DNA of 64,000 bases from positions 558,001 through 622,000 of the forward strand of contig JAMXBD010000112.1 of NCBI GenBank assembly GCA_024138025.1, read 5' to 3'. Shown here piece by piece: positions 1-10,874 of this stretch. The DNA is from Combretum micranthum (Eukaryota; Streptophyta; Magnoliopsida; Myrtales; Combretaceae). The notes beneath the pieces are model-generated. The model did no database searches, was not told the DNA's origin, and saw only the letters and a program-made list of their open reading frames with translations. The position numbers and the translations under genes were made by a program. The number at the start of each line of letters is the position of its first letter. Position 1 is the first letter of the stretch.

Positions 1-1829
1 CCAATGCTAGTGAATGAGACATTGTCACAGCTGGAAAATAGAATATAGGAAGAGGTCATGCCTTTAATTAACCCTAGGTTTGCTAATGAAAATTAGGATG
101 GTACTTGGTTGGACCGTTGGATAAATACAATCTAAAATCACAACTCGAAGTTGAAGTTTTCAAAATTTATAAAACTAATTGGTTCTATTCAACTTTGGTT
201 TAGCAACTTCCAACATTGGCAAGCGTACCTACCGAAGTAGTATAAAAAGAGTTAGGTCGATCCCAAGGGATCGGTGGTAGCTATCATGCTCACATTACAT
301 CCATTATCTAGCCAAGGAAACATTTAGAAGCACATAATTGAAAACAGAAGCTAGGCTAGGTTAATGGAAATATCATAAATGTTTGTTGGGCAAAATTAAG
401 AAAATGAGTTTATAACTTTTGCAAAAACAGCAGCCCAGGGTTTACTACACCAACTCATTATCATGTGATTTGAATAAAGACATTACTCTGAGAGAGTGGT
501 TTGATTGGAATATTTGTACCGTCAAATTCATTGAGTTAAATTAAAACTTCTCTCGAAGTCAGTAGTTCTAGATCTAGATGCTAGATCTGTATAAAGAACA
601 AGAATCCTTTGTTTGAAAAATCAACTCAACGAGTTTTTAAAACAAGTGACAAAATGTCTTCACCGTCCTCTCTCGAAGTAGATAGGATCAACTCCATTAG
701 TAGCCACACAAATCTATTCAAGAAAATGACCTTTCGACCTATTCAATTCAAATCAAAACATGAATCTATCACGGTATACCCATGAAAACAAACTAAGCTA
801 CTAATTACAAATACCCAGTCAATTTACTTAAAAGCATATTTAAAATCTCATGAATCAGGATTTAGATTCGTAAACCTAAACTGTAGGAGACTATTTCTCC
901 ATGGGTTTAAGCTTAAAGCACAAAATTTTGAAGAAATAAAATTAGATCGAAGAATAATTCAATTAAAGATCAAAATCTTGCAAACATTACAAAAATCGGG
1001 TTTAAAATGATTTTACCCAAAAAATTATGAGTCCTCCAAAGCAAGAAGAAATAGATTTCTTTCTCCTTAGAATTCTCTCCCTCTAAACCATGTTAGGGAT
1101 ATTTATAATAATGTACAGTGTCTTTACTACGCATGCTTGCCCCTTTATTTATAGGCTCAAGGCACAGAAACATGACGGATTTATTTCATACATGGCAGAT
1201 TCTTCATAACAAAATTCTTTCTATTTCCCATGCGCGTGTCTGATTGTGTACTTGATTGTCACAGGGCATATTGCTACTTGGTCAGGTGCTCGAGATGAAC
1301 AAGAAATGAGGCTCGGCATTTAAAATGCTTAAAGTACTTTCATTTTTTTCCTTCCATCTATCGAGGGTTGAATTCGAGTGAATCGAGGGCTCGCAGACTT
1401 GAGGCTCGACATTGATATGGTAAACTTAGTCTTTAAAAAGCAACTATCAAGGGTCGAAATATGAGGCTTGACATTAAGGCTTGATAGAAGCTTTTTTGCA
1501 GATTGAGGCTTGATCACCTCAAAAAACTTGTCTAGGGTCACGTCGAGGGTTTGAAGTTGAGGCGTGACAGACCATTTTTCCTTGTTTTTCTTCATCATTT
1601 TGCCTCGATGATTATTTTGGCAGGGCTCGGCCGATTCCAACTTTATCTATTTTTGTTGTTTTGCTCCATATCTGATATAAATACTTCATTTCTTCTTCTT
1701 TGGATTCAAGGAGCTTTAAATCAATAATTTATCATTAAAAGCACAAGGTTCATGGGAATTTAATTAAAATTGCACCAAAATGATCTCAAATTCCTATGAA
1801 AAAGATAGAGTAAAAAAAACTTATCGGTA
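1..1829. other. AT-rich intergenic repeat debris, no gene supported
   Basis: No coding region here can be supported: the open frames are short and resemble nothing I recognise. The 180-1110 part, with phrases such as 'aagtagtataaaaagag' near 235, reads like degenerate transposon sequence of a kind common between plant genes, but I cannot name a family. Around 1310-1570 a loose set of repeated words ('gaggctcgacatt', 'gaggcttgacatt', 'gaggcttgat') suggests a diverged tandem repeat. Confidence 0.4.
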
Positions 1830-2216
1830 CTTATTATGTTGATCAGAATGGGGATACCATTGAAGATGAGCAGAGTGACAGTAAGGATGATGATGTGGCC
1901 AAAAAGGGTGGTTAATCAATCGAAATTACTTCCATTAAATTGCCTGCAAAACAACCAACTAGTTTTATAGGTATACAAAGTGGTTTTAGTTCATTTGAAA
2001 TGACTACAATAAGGGATGAAATCCTATATTTCAATGTTGGTAGCCAAGGTGGATATATTACTTTTGAGTAAAATCTCAAAATTATGTGCAGTAACATTCA
2101 AATGAGTGATGATTTAGAGAAAGGCATACTATTCAACACAAAGGCCGACCTAATTCACCATGTGAAATCTTTTCGTGTCAAGAACAATTGCAATTTCTAT
2201 TTGCATGTGAAATGAT
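1830..2216 (+). pseudogene. MULE transposase N-terminal fragment (MULE-4)
   Basis: Translated on the plus strand, the end of this stretch reads MSDDLEKGILFNTKADLIHH followed by VKSFRVKNNCNFYLHVK. That is the pattern of the MuDR-type DNA-binding region (glycine-methionine/isoleucine-phenylalanine, then a basic helix and an NNxxF motif) found just N-terminal of the MULE transposase core. An acidic stretch (EDEQSDSKDDD) lies upstream, as in MURA-like proteins. The reading frame is broken by stops and no catalytic core follows directly, so this is a remnant. It could be the detached 5' part of MULE-1 (starting around 8660), with 2217-8640 inserted between them, but I could not find junctions that prove it. 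Confidence 0.5.
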
Positions 2217-4538
2217 CTAAACACCACCTATAAAATTTAAAAATGTAAATAAAATAGTTGGAAAATAATTAGGAATTTAAACCAAGAGAATAGATGGAAT
2301 TAATTAGTAGGTTGGTTGAAATGAATATTAAAGTTGGTTTGATTAAGGGATCTAGGTTAGGAAAGAAAAATCTGCCAATGAAAACCTAATAGGAATGGAT
2401 GGTTGAGATCGTGCCATACAGCACTCTAGAAAGAGCCCCACAAACCCTAGACCCTAGCCCCCATATAAATACTCTTATATTTTCTACCACTACTTCTTTA
2501 GGAAACCTGCTACAACCCTAAGGTAAGAAACCCTAGACCCTAGCCTCCATTTAATGCTAACTAAGTAAGATTAAAGGAGAATTGGCACTAATCGGCTAAT
2601 ATTATCTATTTCGTGTTAGGAAATGATGACAATGGAGGTGAAGTAAGAGAAAGGGAAGCAACAACTTTAGTGAAATCTGTGACAAGGTAACAAAGATATT
2701 TTTAAGCTTTGAAGTGCGAAGTTTATGGTGTTTTAAATGTAAATTCTAACATAGGGTTGTTAGTAGGAAGTGAAAACAGTAAGGAAGTTGTTTTGGAAGT
2801 GTTTTGAGCTTTAGAATCCCTTTTGCAGCTACAACAACAACAACAACAACAAGGTAAGACCTAAACTCAAGTGGTATAAAGATGTAATAATAAGGAGATG
2901 GATAATTTGATGATATAAGAATGTAGGATGGATGTATTTCAAGTTGAAATCTTGCTGAAGATTAACTTTGAGAAGAAATGAACATTGCTATGTGTTTAAA
3001 ACTATAGGCGATATCATAGACTGAATAGGAAGTTAATGCTATTGATGTTAGAGGAAGTTAAATGAAGGATTGTATATGAAACGTTTTGAAAATTTCAAAG
3101 AAACGTGATATTTTGATGGTTGCTATCAAAACTAGACGTTCTAGGCTTTCAATTTGATCTACACATATTTTAATGAACAAGAAATACAAATGGATGAGTC
3201 TAGGCATAAACACGACCTTCAAATACGTATAAGATCACCAAAATCTATCCGAAAACATGTTTCTGACAAAACTATCTAGTTAGAGTTTGAAACAACATAA
3301 ACCCGAAAAAGCAAGGCATGTATACGAGTCGTGCATCTACTTGTGTTTCTCTCTGAGCCTTAAAAACTCAAGAAATCATGTTTCCTAGAAAAGTATGGTA
3401 TTTACATGATGTTGCGTATCCAACTATGCTTCTCTCTGATCTCCAACGAACCATGAATCCCAAAAGAGAATAATAGGTACACTAGGTCATCTATCCAACC
3501 ATGCTTCTCTCTGGTCTCGAAACACAATGATGCCTAAAGGAACACGGGCACATGCATCTACCCATATTCCACTCATGCTTTTCTCTTATCTAAGCAACCC
3601 TTTTGATCCTATAACAACACGGGGAAATGCAACATCATGTTTCACCCTGTGTATCTCTCTATTGCCCAACGAAGGAAGAACACGACTAATGCACAACTAA
3701 TCTATTTCGCCGTGTACTAAAATATGGGGCGATATGTCCCTTTGTGTACCAGTCGTATTCTCTTTTAGCCCCTTTTTCCTTCTTCGATCTTTGTCCAAAT
3801 CGAACAAAACTTGACCTAACTTCTTCTTTAGACTTAAATAACCCTTTAAACATGATCTTTAAGTAAAATGGTTAAGTTAAGGAGACCTAGATATAACAAA
3901 CAAACTATACAAGAGTATTAAAGATAATTAATCATCAACTGATTACAATCTCAATCATGAACAGTTTTTGGACATAGAGTTTGGAAAAGGATAACAAGTT
4001 TGAATCAACTAACATGCGTGGAATAATTGCATGTTGCTTGCTAAGATAGTATTAATAACCAGATTAAGAATTTAAACTCGGCTTAATTGAGTGTTAGTTA
4101 TTGCTTGGCCATTTACTCTAAGAGTAACACCGCCAGATTGGGTTGCGAGTCTGACGGTAACTTCAAGATGATGCAGTAGTTTAGGCACTTAGGCCCCCAT
4201 GGATGTGTGGTTGGGCTAGGTAGGTAGTCTATATGGAAATTTTCGAGATCGGGTGGCTGACTAAGAGTAGGTACAAAGTTGTAACGAGTTATATAGCATT
4301 AAGAACCCTATAGAAAGCATTACAATGGACCAGGCTCATTGGTGACAGCCTGTGAAGAGATGACCCGAATGGGATTATTTCCTCCTTTTCTTTCTAGTAA
4401 GTTTTAGGGACTTATCCAACCCCCTCTTCAATACGTGATCCGTTAAGGGAACCTTACCCCTTTTATTTGACAAGAGTCTTAAGTACTCTTGTATATGCTT
4501 GTATTTCTGGGATGTTGGGAATATTGGTATGTTGACTT
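2217..4538. repeat. Degraded retrotransposon-like DNA flanking LTR copy A
   Basis: No gene is supported. The stretch has a duplicated 'accctagaccctagcc' block near 2448 and 2534 with a TATA-like 'catataaatac' between them, a short CAA microsatellite near 2830, and at 3290-3700 four or five diverged copies of a unit containing 'catgcttctctctg'. The composition resembles the inner part of LTR copy E (around 51950-52080, 'acacgggg', 'cgtgtttc'). An older relative of that LTR family, into which copy A later inserted, is plausible but not shown. Confidence 0.35.
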
Positions 4539-5247
4539 TGTAAGCCCCTAGATTTTTCGGTAAATATAAGTAAATCCTAAGAACCAAAAGTCAAACCAGA
4601 ACTCTAAATTCAACCTGGTTCTATGTTTAGTCTAGTGAATCTAGATCCGACAATCCCTTATTCTTAAACCCAAAACAACGAAATTCAGATAATTGTGGAT
4701 AATAGTTCGTAATAATATAGGAAAGCTTAAAAATATCATATTCATTAATTTTTGGTGAGTTTTGGATCCGAACGAAATCAGTTTTCGAAAACCTTGCCCT
4801 AATACACCGGACGGTGAAAATATTTCGAAAATACCATTAGACTCGTAAAAATATAAGGATTTCAAAAATATTAATTTTAGAATTTTTCGGTAAATAAAAA
4901 TATCAGATAAGACTGTTTACGCATATTTTCTTTACTACCAGTATTTTAATTGTCTAGTCTAATATTCATAGTACTATTTCTACTATTCATTAGTATTTCA
5001 CTATCTCTACTTTTTCTTATAACCTATTCTTACATTCTACCATACCTATTTCTTACATTTACTTTTCCCATAAAACCTTACACACATCATATCTTACTTT
5101 TTAATTATTTTTCATTACAAAACAACAAATTTAATCAATTTTCCTCCTCCTTCCCCATGCTTGCCGTCCATACCCCCTCTCTCATCATTCTCAATTTATT
5201 TTCTTTTTCATTTTATTTAATTACATCTAATTTTCACTCTAAAATTT

Positions 5248-5256
5248 TATAAATAT
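5248..5256 (+). promoter_or_regulatory. TATA-like box in LTR copy A
   Basis: 'ttataaata' lies after a pyrimidine-rich stretch and at the same place as 'ctataaata' in copy B (16491) and, inverted, 'tatttatag' in copy D (56027). Conservation across copies at this spot suggests it is the LTR's core promoter. Confidence 0.45.
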
Positions 5257-5625
5257 CACCTTCCTCCTTCATTCTTCACACACCTCCTTTTTCCCACCAA
5301 AACTCTACCAAATTCACTCCATAAACTCTCTCTCTCAAATTCTCTTCCAAAATTCCTCTTCTCTCCACAAAAGTCACTATCCACATATTACTACAAACAC
5401 TTCTTTCCTTCTTCAACAAATTTATAACCTTAGGTAAAACTTCTTTTATTTACTCATCATGTTCATGTAATTTAGCATGAGCTTAGTGATGTTTCTTAGA
5501 CTCATGAGGGGTAAAGAAGCAACATTATATTCATGTTTTGTTCTTATTCATGTTTAAATTTTCATTATGTTATTATTGTTATTATTATTTGTTCTAATCT
5601 AACTTCTATACGATATTATGTATAT

Positions 5626-5646
5626 TTATATATATATATATATATT
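5626..5646. repeat. TA microsatellite
   Basis: About ten TA dinucleotides in a row inside LTR copy A. Confidence 0.8.
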
Positions 5647-8243
5647 TCTTAGAGCTTGAGTGCTCACTAACCTAATATCTTATTATTATTGCTCTTATTA
5701 TTATGTCTTTTTCTTTTCTTTCTTTTTCTTTTTCTTTTTAGGACTAGTTTATTCTTAGTCCCAGGAAGCCTTGATGAAGCTAAGTCTCCTAATACTTGAC
5801 CTTATTATTATGCTCTTATTTATTCTTATATATATCTTATATTATTATGTGATATTATCATATTTCTCATATCTACATATTCATAATCATGCATGAACAT
5901 GTTGATATTGTCTCAACAAAAATAAAATGAGTTTTCAAAAATAGGAACTCTCTTTAAAAAATAATTTTTTTGTCACTTAAGAAATGATTTTTCCTCAAAA
6001 ACTTAAAGTTTTATCTTAACAAATCTTTTCTAAAACTTAGATAAGTTCATTACAAGGTTTTAGTAATAATAGTACATGGGGATTTCATCAGAGAATATGT
6101 AAAGTAGAATTATCACATACTCTCTTTTGAAGCTCATGAAATAAGAAAGTCTCTTTAAAACTTAATATTGCTAATCCCTTGGTTAACAAAGATTTTTCTT
6201 AAATTCATTTGTAAAGTTTTCATCCACACTCTAAAATACTAAGTTCTAGGCAAATTTTACAAAATCATCAAAAAATAACCTTTTAGAGATAAGCTTTACT
6301 TAGGAAATAAAATTAGTAAATAACTTAGAAGATCATTATTACTATTGATTTAAAGTGGAACTAACTTTAGGAAGACTTTATAACACATAAGCATAACTAC
6401 TTTAAGAAACTTTAGTCACTACCAAGAGATACTTAGAAAAACTATATTTTTCAACCACTAAAAATGAAGTTGTAGGAATTTTAAAAAGACTATAATTAAT
6501 TTTTGAAAATTTAATTATTCTCAATGTTAAGAAATGAAGTTAAAAGAAGGAAATACTCACTTATAATAATTCAAGAAATTTTTCCAATAAACTAAAGTGA
6601 ATTTTTCAAATCTTGGTTTTTTTCAACCTTTAAGACACATTGTTTTACAAAAATCATTACTGAGATAATACCACAAAATTCATGCATACAATATGATTCG
6701 ATATATATATATATATATTCAAATTATTTTTCACCGTACAAATATCTATATTTTTGCACAAGAATTTTTGGATGGAGAAAAGCTTGAAAAATCGTATTTT
6801 GAAAGCTGGGATTTTCATAACAATTATGTACCTCGCTATTCTGAGACCTAAATAACCTTTTATGATGAAAAATAACCTTAGAAATGAATAGATCTTTTCG
6901 AGTAAATAGAAAACGGTATATAATATGCAAAATTCCAAGTTAAAATAATCAAGTTATGGCCATTTTAGGTTGGAATTTTCATTAATGCGAATTTTGACGA
7001 ACCTAATAAGATAGAGTTAGAAAAATTAAATAGAACTTGGATGAAAGACTCATTTTAGGTATTTCTTTTATTTATGTGTCAAGGATCCCGATGATTACTT
7101 TGACTGATAGAAGATCGCCATAGCCGATTGAGTTTTCCTTTATGTTTTATGTATTCGCACATATGCTTATAGAATAGAGCACTAGATGTTAGGAAAAGAT
7201 AAAAATTGATATGCATGCAGGTTATTATGGGAGCTATGTAGGTGATTACTTATGTGTGATGAATAAACGATAAGTATATTGGAGCTCAATTGGTTGATTG
7301 ATATAAATTGTTTTTATGTATATTGTTGTATGTGCAAATATTGATTGATTACCTTAAATGAATTAATGTCAGATTGGAAATTTCCTTAAACTAAATTGCT
7401 CATGCATATCACTTAGAAAATCATTTCACATTTTGCTACTACTCCTCAGCGTAGGACCGGAAAGGTAAGCTGTCTAGCTACATCTTAAGGAATTAGGACG
7501 TTTAGGGAATACGACCTAAAGGTGTAGCCAAGCCGAATAGATCACTTTAGGTAAGAAAAGCCCGAGGACTAGTAGTACGGTTCATTGGAACCTCAAGAAG
7601 CGTGCAAAATTTTCAAGGAGGTTGTTGGTGACCCATTCAAATTATTCCTTAACCACTGATGGAGAGGTAAATCCATCATACATATGAAACCGGATAGTAG
7701 TATGTATTGTTTGATCATATGATTGTTGCATTTCATATGCTTACTTAATGAACTTGTTTGAATGTTTGTTAAGAGTACTTTTGCGTAAGGATTATCTCAC
7801 TAAGCTAGTTATGCTTATTCCCCAATAGATTTTTGATGTTACAGGATCGTTGTTTTTACACCTGATACCACCATGTCTATCTGGGTAGAATCTATGTTTT
7901 GGGAAGCTTTTGAAGGAATTCTATTTTGAAGACTTAGATTAGATTTCCTTTAAAATCGTCTAGTTTTAGTATTTGTCTTAGTAGGATTATGTTTTTATGG
8001 AGACTTATCAAGGAAATGCCCCATGAAAGTTGTAAGACTTTATATTTTGATGAATCATATTAGTATCATTTTGTATGTTCTACTACCATTATCTTAAAAT
8101 GCATAACTCCACCAGTCTTCCTTTGTTGTGAACATACACCTTGTACTAATATGAAAACTTTCTAGTGACTAAGATAGTCATTCTCAAGTTTAATATTGTG
8201 TACGACGGGCTCTCACGTTTAGAGTACCCGTTGGGGCGTGATA

Positions 8244-8659
8244 GACTTAAACTTGAACAAACTTAATTTGTGTTCATTACATTAGCCTAAGCATGCATGA
8301 CATGCATGTGCGTGTGTGTGTGTGTGTGTGTGTGTTTAATTACTATATAGTGGGCTTTGCTGCTTGCTTTTCAATATTTTAGGTATTAATGAGAGTTCGT
8401 ATGTGGATCTACACTATGATTCTATGGGTTTTGGGACTAATGAGTTCAAAAAGTGACTTCGATGGCTAGAGATCTAAATGGAACTTTGGAATTCTATTTA
8501 AATATTTATTATTATTACATTGGATGACTATAAACACTTTAGTGCCGAGTGTTAGCCTTTGTAATCAAGTTGAGTCTAGCTCCCCTTTTTATGGTTGTTA
8601 TCTTAACCTGTCGTAGACTTTCAATTTTTGTTTTACCCTTTCTTAAAAGCACTTTTCTA
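8244..8659. other. Spacer between copy A and MULE-1, with GT microsatellite
   Basis: No gene seen. It opens with the right-hand GACTT duplication of copy A. A GT repeat of about 13 units runs from 8309 to 8335. Confidence 0.6.
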
Positions 8660-9000
8660 CATGTTGGTTGAATGGTTTCTAAATTGTTAGTAAACCAATT
8701 TTCAATACGTTATGGTTTTACTAAAGAGCATAATCATGATTTCACAACTAAAAATTTATTGGTAAACTCACTTAGTTGTCGAAAGCCTTGCACATGTCGC
8801 TTGGAGGTGATGTGTGCAGTGAAACATCAAATTCTTAAGAACCCTAAGGGTTTGGCATGAATTAGCTAAGAACTATGGTAGGCTTATTGCATTAAGCAAG
8901 AAGACCATTGTCCATAGAGGCTTCGTGCTTGTAAGAAAAAACTAGAAGTTTTATTTATCATCACTAAGTTGGAAGGGCCACACTCATGTGTTAATGTCAT
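8660..9000 (+). pseudogene. MULE-1 transposase, left fragment (interrupted by LTR copy B)
   Basis: The end of this stretch translates to RLRACKKKLEVLFIITKLEG followed by PHSCVNV. That is the conserved 'RLRA...F.ITK.EGPHxC' stretch between the DNA-binding region and the catalytic core of plant MULE transposases; MULE-2 has the equivalent KWRLRGS...FHITKYEGPHTC around residues 295-320. The gene is cut at 9000 by copy B and resumes at 19428 in the same orientation. Upstream frames are too decayed to assign a start codon. Confidence 0.7.
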
Positions 9001-9627
9001 TGTAAACCCCCAGATTTTATGATAATTTTTATGTACAAACCCTAGGATCGGAAGTCAACCGAAATCCTAAAAAGTTAACTAAGTCAACAACAAGCCCTAG
9101 TGAATCTAGATCTGGCGATCACGCGCTCGAAATTCTAAAACAATAAAAATGAGGTAATCTTAGATTATAGTCCAAAATAATGTGATATAACCTAAAAAGA
9201 TCATATTCGTTAAAAACTTACTCGTTTAAGACCCAAACGGAATCAATTTTCGATAGCAAGGTCGCAGTAGCACACAAAATGGTGAAAATATTCTGATAAT
9301 ATATTTAGACTCATAATAAAATAAGGAATCATAAAATATCGATTACAAAATTTTTGGGCTTCTAAAAATATCAGATGTAGCTCGTTTATGCATATTTTTC
9401 TTATTACTAGTTATTACTAGTAATTAATCTGTCGTGTTTACTATTCAAGTTACTGTTCTCTACTATTAACTACTATTTCACTATCTCTACTTTTTCTTAC
9501 TACCTATTTTTACAACCTTACATACCAATTCTTTGCATTTTTATTTACAATACAACTTTTTACGCAACTGATCTTACACATTACTTACTTTTCTTTATGA
9601 AAAATCAATTTTTAATCTCTCTCTCCC

Positions 9628-9636
9628 TCTCTTCTT
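9628..9636. repeat. 9-bp target site duplication of MULE-2, left copy
   Basis: CTCTCTTCT here is repeated at 16400-16408 directly outside the right inverted repeat. Nine bases is the usual MULE target duplication length. The CT-rich context makes the exact edge uncertain by one base. Confidence 0.75.
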
Positions 9637-9825
9637 GGGAAAAGGAATAAAATATTAATATTTTTGAAAATAATTACGGAAATACCATCGGGAAAAACTT
9701 ATTCCCGATTTTAGGCAACATGGCCTTGTCACTTGAAGAGACGAGGTCATAAGTGACTGACCTCGTCTCTTCGAGAGACGAGGTCTCATTACTCTAATGA
9801 CCTTGTCTCTCGAAGAGACGAGGTT
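9637..9825. repeat. MULE-2 left terminal inverted repeat
   Basis: Matches the reverse complement of 16203-16399. The outer 80 bp are single-copy AT-rich sequence; the inner part holds three of the palindromic units. A short insertion of about 5 bases in the right arm ends the colinear match near the third palindrome. Confidence 0.85.
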
Positions 9826-9900
9826 GCTCCACATGTGGCCTCGTCTCTTGAAGAGACGAGGTCATTAGTAATTAATCTCGTCTCTCCAAGAGACGAGGTC
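9722..9900. repeat. Array of five 27-bp palindromes, left end of MULE-2
   Basis: Five spaced units at 9722-9748, 9759-9785, 9799-9825, 9837-9863 and 9874-9900. Each is close to a perfect palindrome with 11-12 base arms (GACCTCGTCTCT and AGAGACGAGGTC) around a short centre (TGA, CGA, TCG or CCA type). Spacers are 10-13 bases. The first three lie inside the terminal inverted repeat and the last two are internal to it. Possible roles are transposase binding, hairpin formation or small-RNA production; none is shown by sequence alone. Confidence 0.88.
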
Positions 9901-10874
9901 AGCGGACTTAAATCTCCGCACGCGTCTTTTTCTTCCCCATTTCTACCGTTGCTCGTCGGAACCCTAATCGCAAAATTGCGATTTTCTACCGAGTTCTTGC
10001 TGCCGAAATCCACAAATCAACCGCAATCGCCCATCCCCATTTGTCTGAAGTTGATTGTATTGCGATTGGTTGGGTAGGAGATCGAAAGGAGGAGATTCGT
10101 AGCGAAACCACCGGCGGCGAACGGAGAACGGCGAACTTGGATTTCGCGTATTTTCGTATTTTTTTTCAATCATTCATGCTGCATTGTTGAATGTAGATTG
10201 TATGTGTTGTTAGAATAATTTTGTAGCATGATTCCAATGCCGACGGGTTTTTTTTTCCTTGTTGTATGTTGTATAGATATGTATATGTATAATATTTGCT
10301 TTGGAAAAAATCAAGTCCTAAGTAGTTATTGTTGGATAATTATTTTAGGAATTTGAGTGTGCGAAAAAAAATTGAAAATAATTTCAATTGTCGTTAACGG
10401 GGTGTATTTAGTACTTTAGCATTGTTGAATGTAGATTGTATGTTGTTAGAATAATTTTGTAGCATGATTCCAAAGCCGATTAGTTTTTTTTTCTTGTTGT
10501 ATGTTGTATAGATATGTATATGTGTAATAGTTGCTTTGGAAAAAATCAAGTCCTAAGTAGTTATTATTGGATAATTATTTTTGGAATTTGAGTGTGCGAA
10601 AAAAATTGAAAATAATTTCAATTGTTGTTAACGGGGTGTATTTAGGACTTTAGCATTGGTATGACGATTTAATATGGCATGGAAATATGCGATGAAAAAA
10701 GCAAATATTTGTAAGAAAGCAGAATAGATTACAAAATTAAATTTCAACTTTGAAAGTGGAGGTGCATGTTTAGGAATTATGTTAAATGTTACGAGGAATG
10801 CAATTCATAAGTGTGATTTTTTGAATTTGATGTGTGGAAGCTAATTTTGATGAGATGGCAGGATTTATGAGGAA
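9901..10874 (+). promoter_or_regulatory. MULE-2 5' leader region with tandem duplication
   Basis: 9901-10150 is markedly richer in G+C than its surroundings and probably carries the transposase promoter and leader, although no clear TATA box was found. A 238-bp unit starting 'gcattgttgaatgtag' at 10181 repeats at 10419 and ends near 10652; the two copies differ by few bases. Leader transcripts may be spliced here ('aggcag' precedes the coding start), but this is not certain. Confidence 0.45.

Larger units (their letters stand above)
4539..8243 (+). mobile_element. LTR copy A: 3.7-kb LTR-like unit with 5-bp target duplication
   Basis: The unit begins TGTAAGCCCC and ends GGGGCGTGATA, i.e. TG..CA with the last C mutated to T. 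It is flanked by a perfect 5-bp duplication GACTT (4534-4538 and 8244-8248). TG..CA ends with a 5-bp target duplication are the hallmark of LTR retrotransposon integration. No second LTR, primer site or gag-pol sequence is present, so it is best read as a solo LTR of about 3705 bp. Its body matches copies B, C and D in order: a 'ttttcgaaaaccttgc' block near 4783, a CT-rich stretch, a TATA-like box near 5248, a 'cttagtcccagg' block near 5755, a long AT-rich part, then the GTTTAGAGTACCCG end. The lineage is not identified; very long LTRs are known from the Tat/Ogre group of Ty3 elements, so that is an inference. Confidence 0.85.

Noticed and set aside
4950..5252. 100-codon Ser/Leu/Phe-rich frame in LTR copy A
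   Set aside because: It arises from the CT-rich promoter-proximal part of the LTR; copies B and D have the same sequence without the frame.
5470..7000. Possible gag-pol or internal retrotransposon region inside LTR copy A
   Set aside because: Six-frame reading shows no protease, reverse transcriptase, integrase or zinc-knuckle motif; the sequence matches equivalent parts of copies B-D and so belongs to the LTR.
9835..10077. Open frames in the left end of MULE-2 (both strands)
   Set aside because: They run through palindromic repeats and leader sequence; the sense and antisense frames exist only because the units are palindromic.
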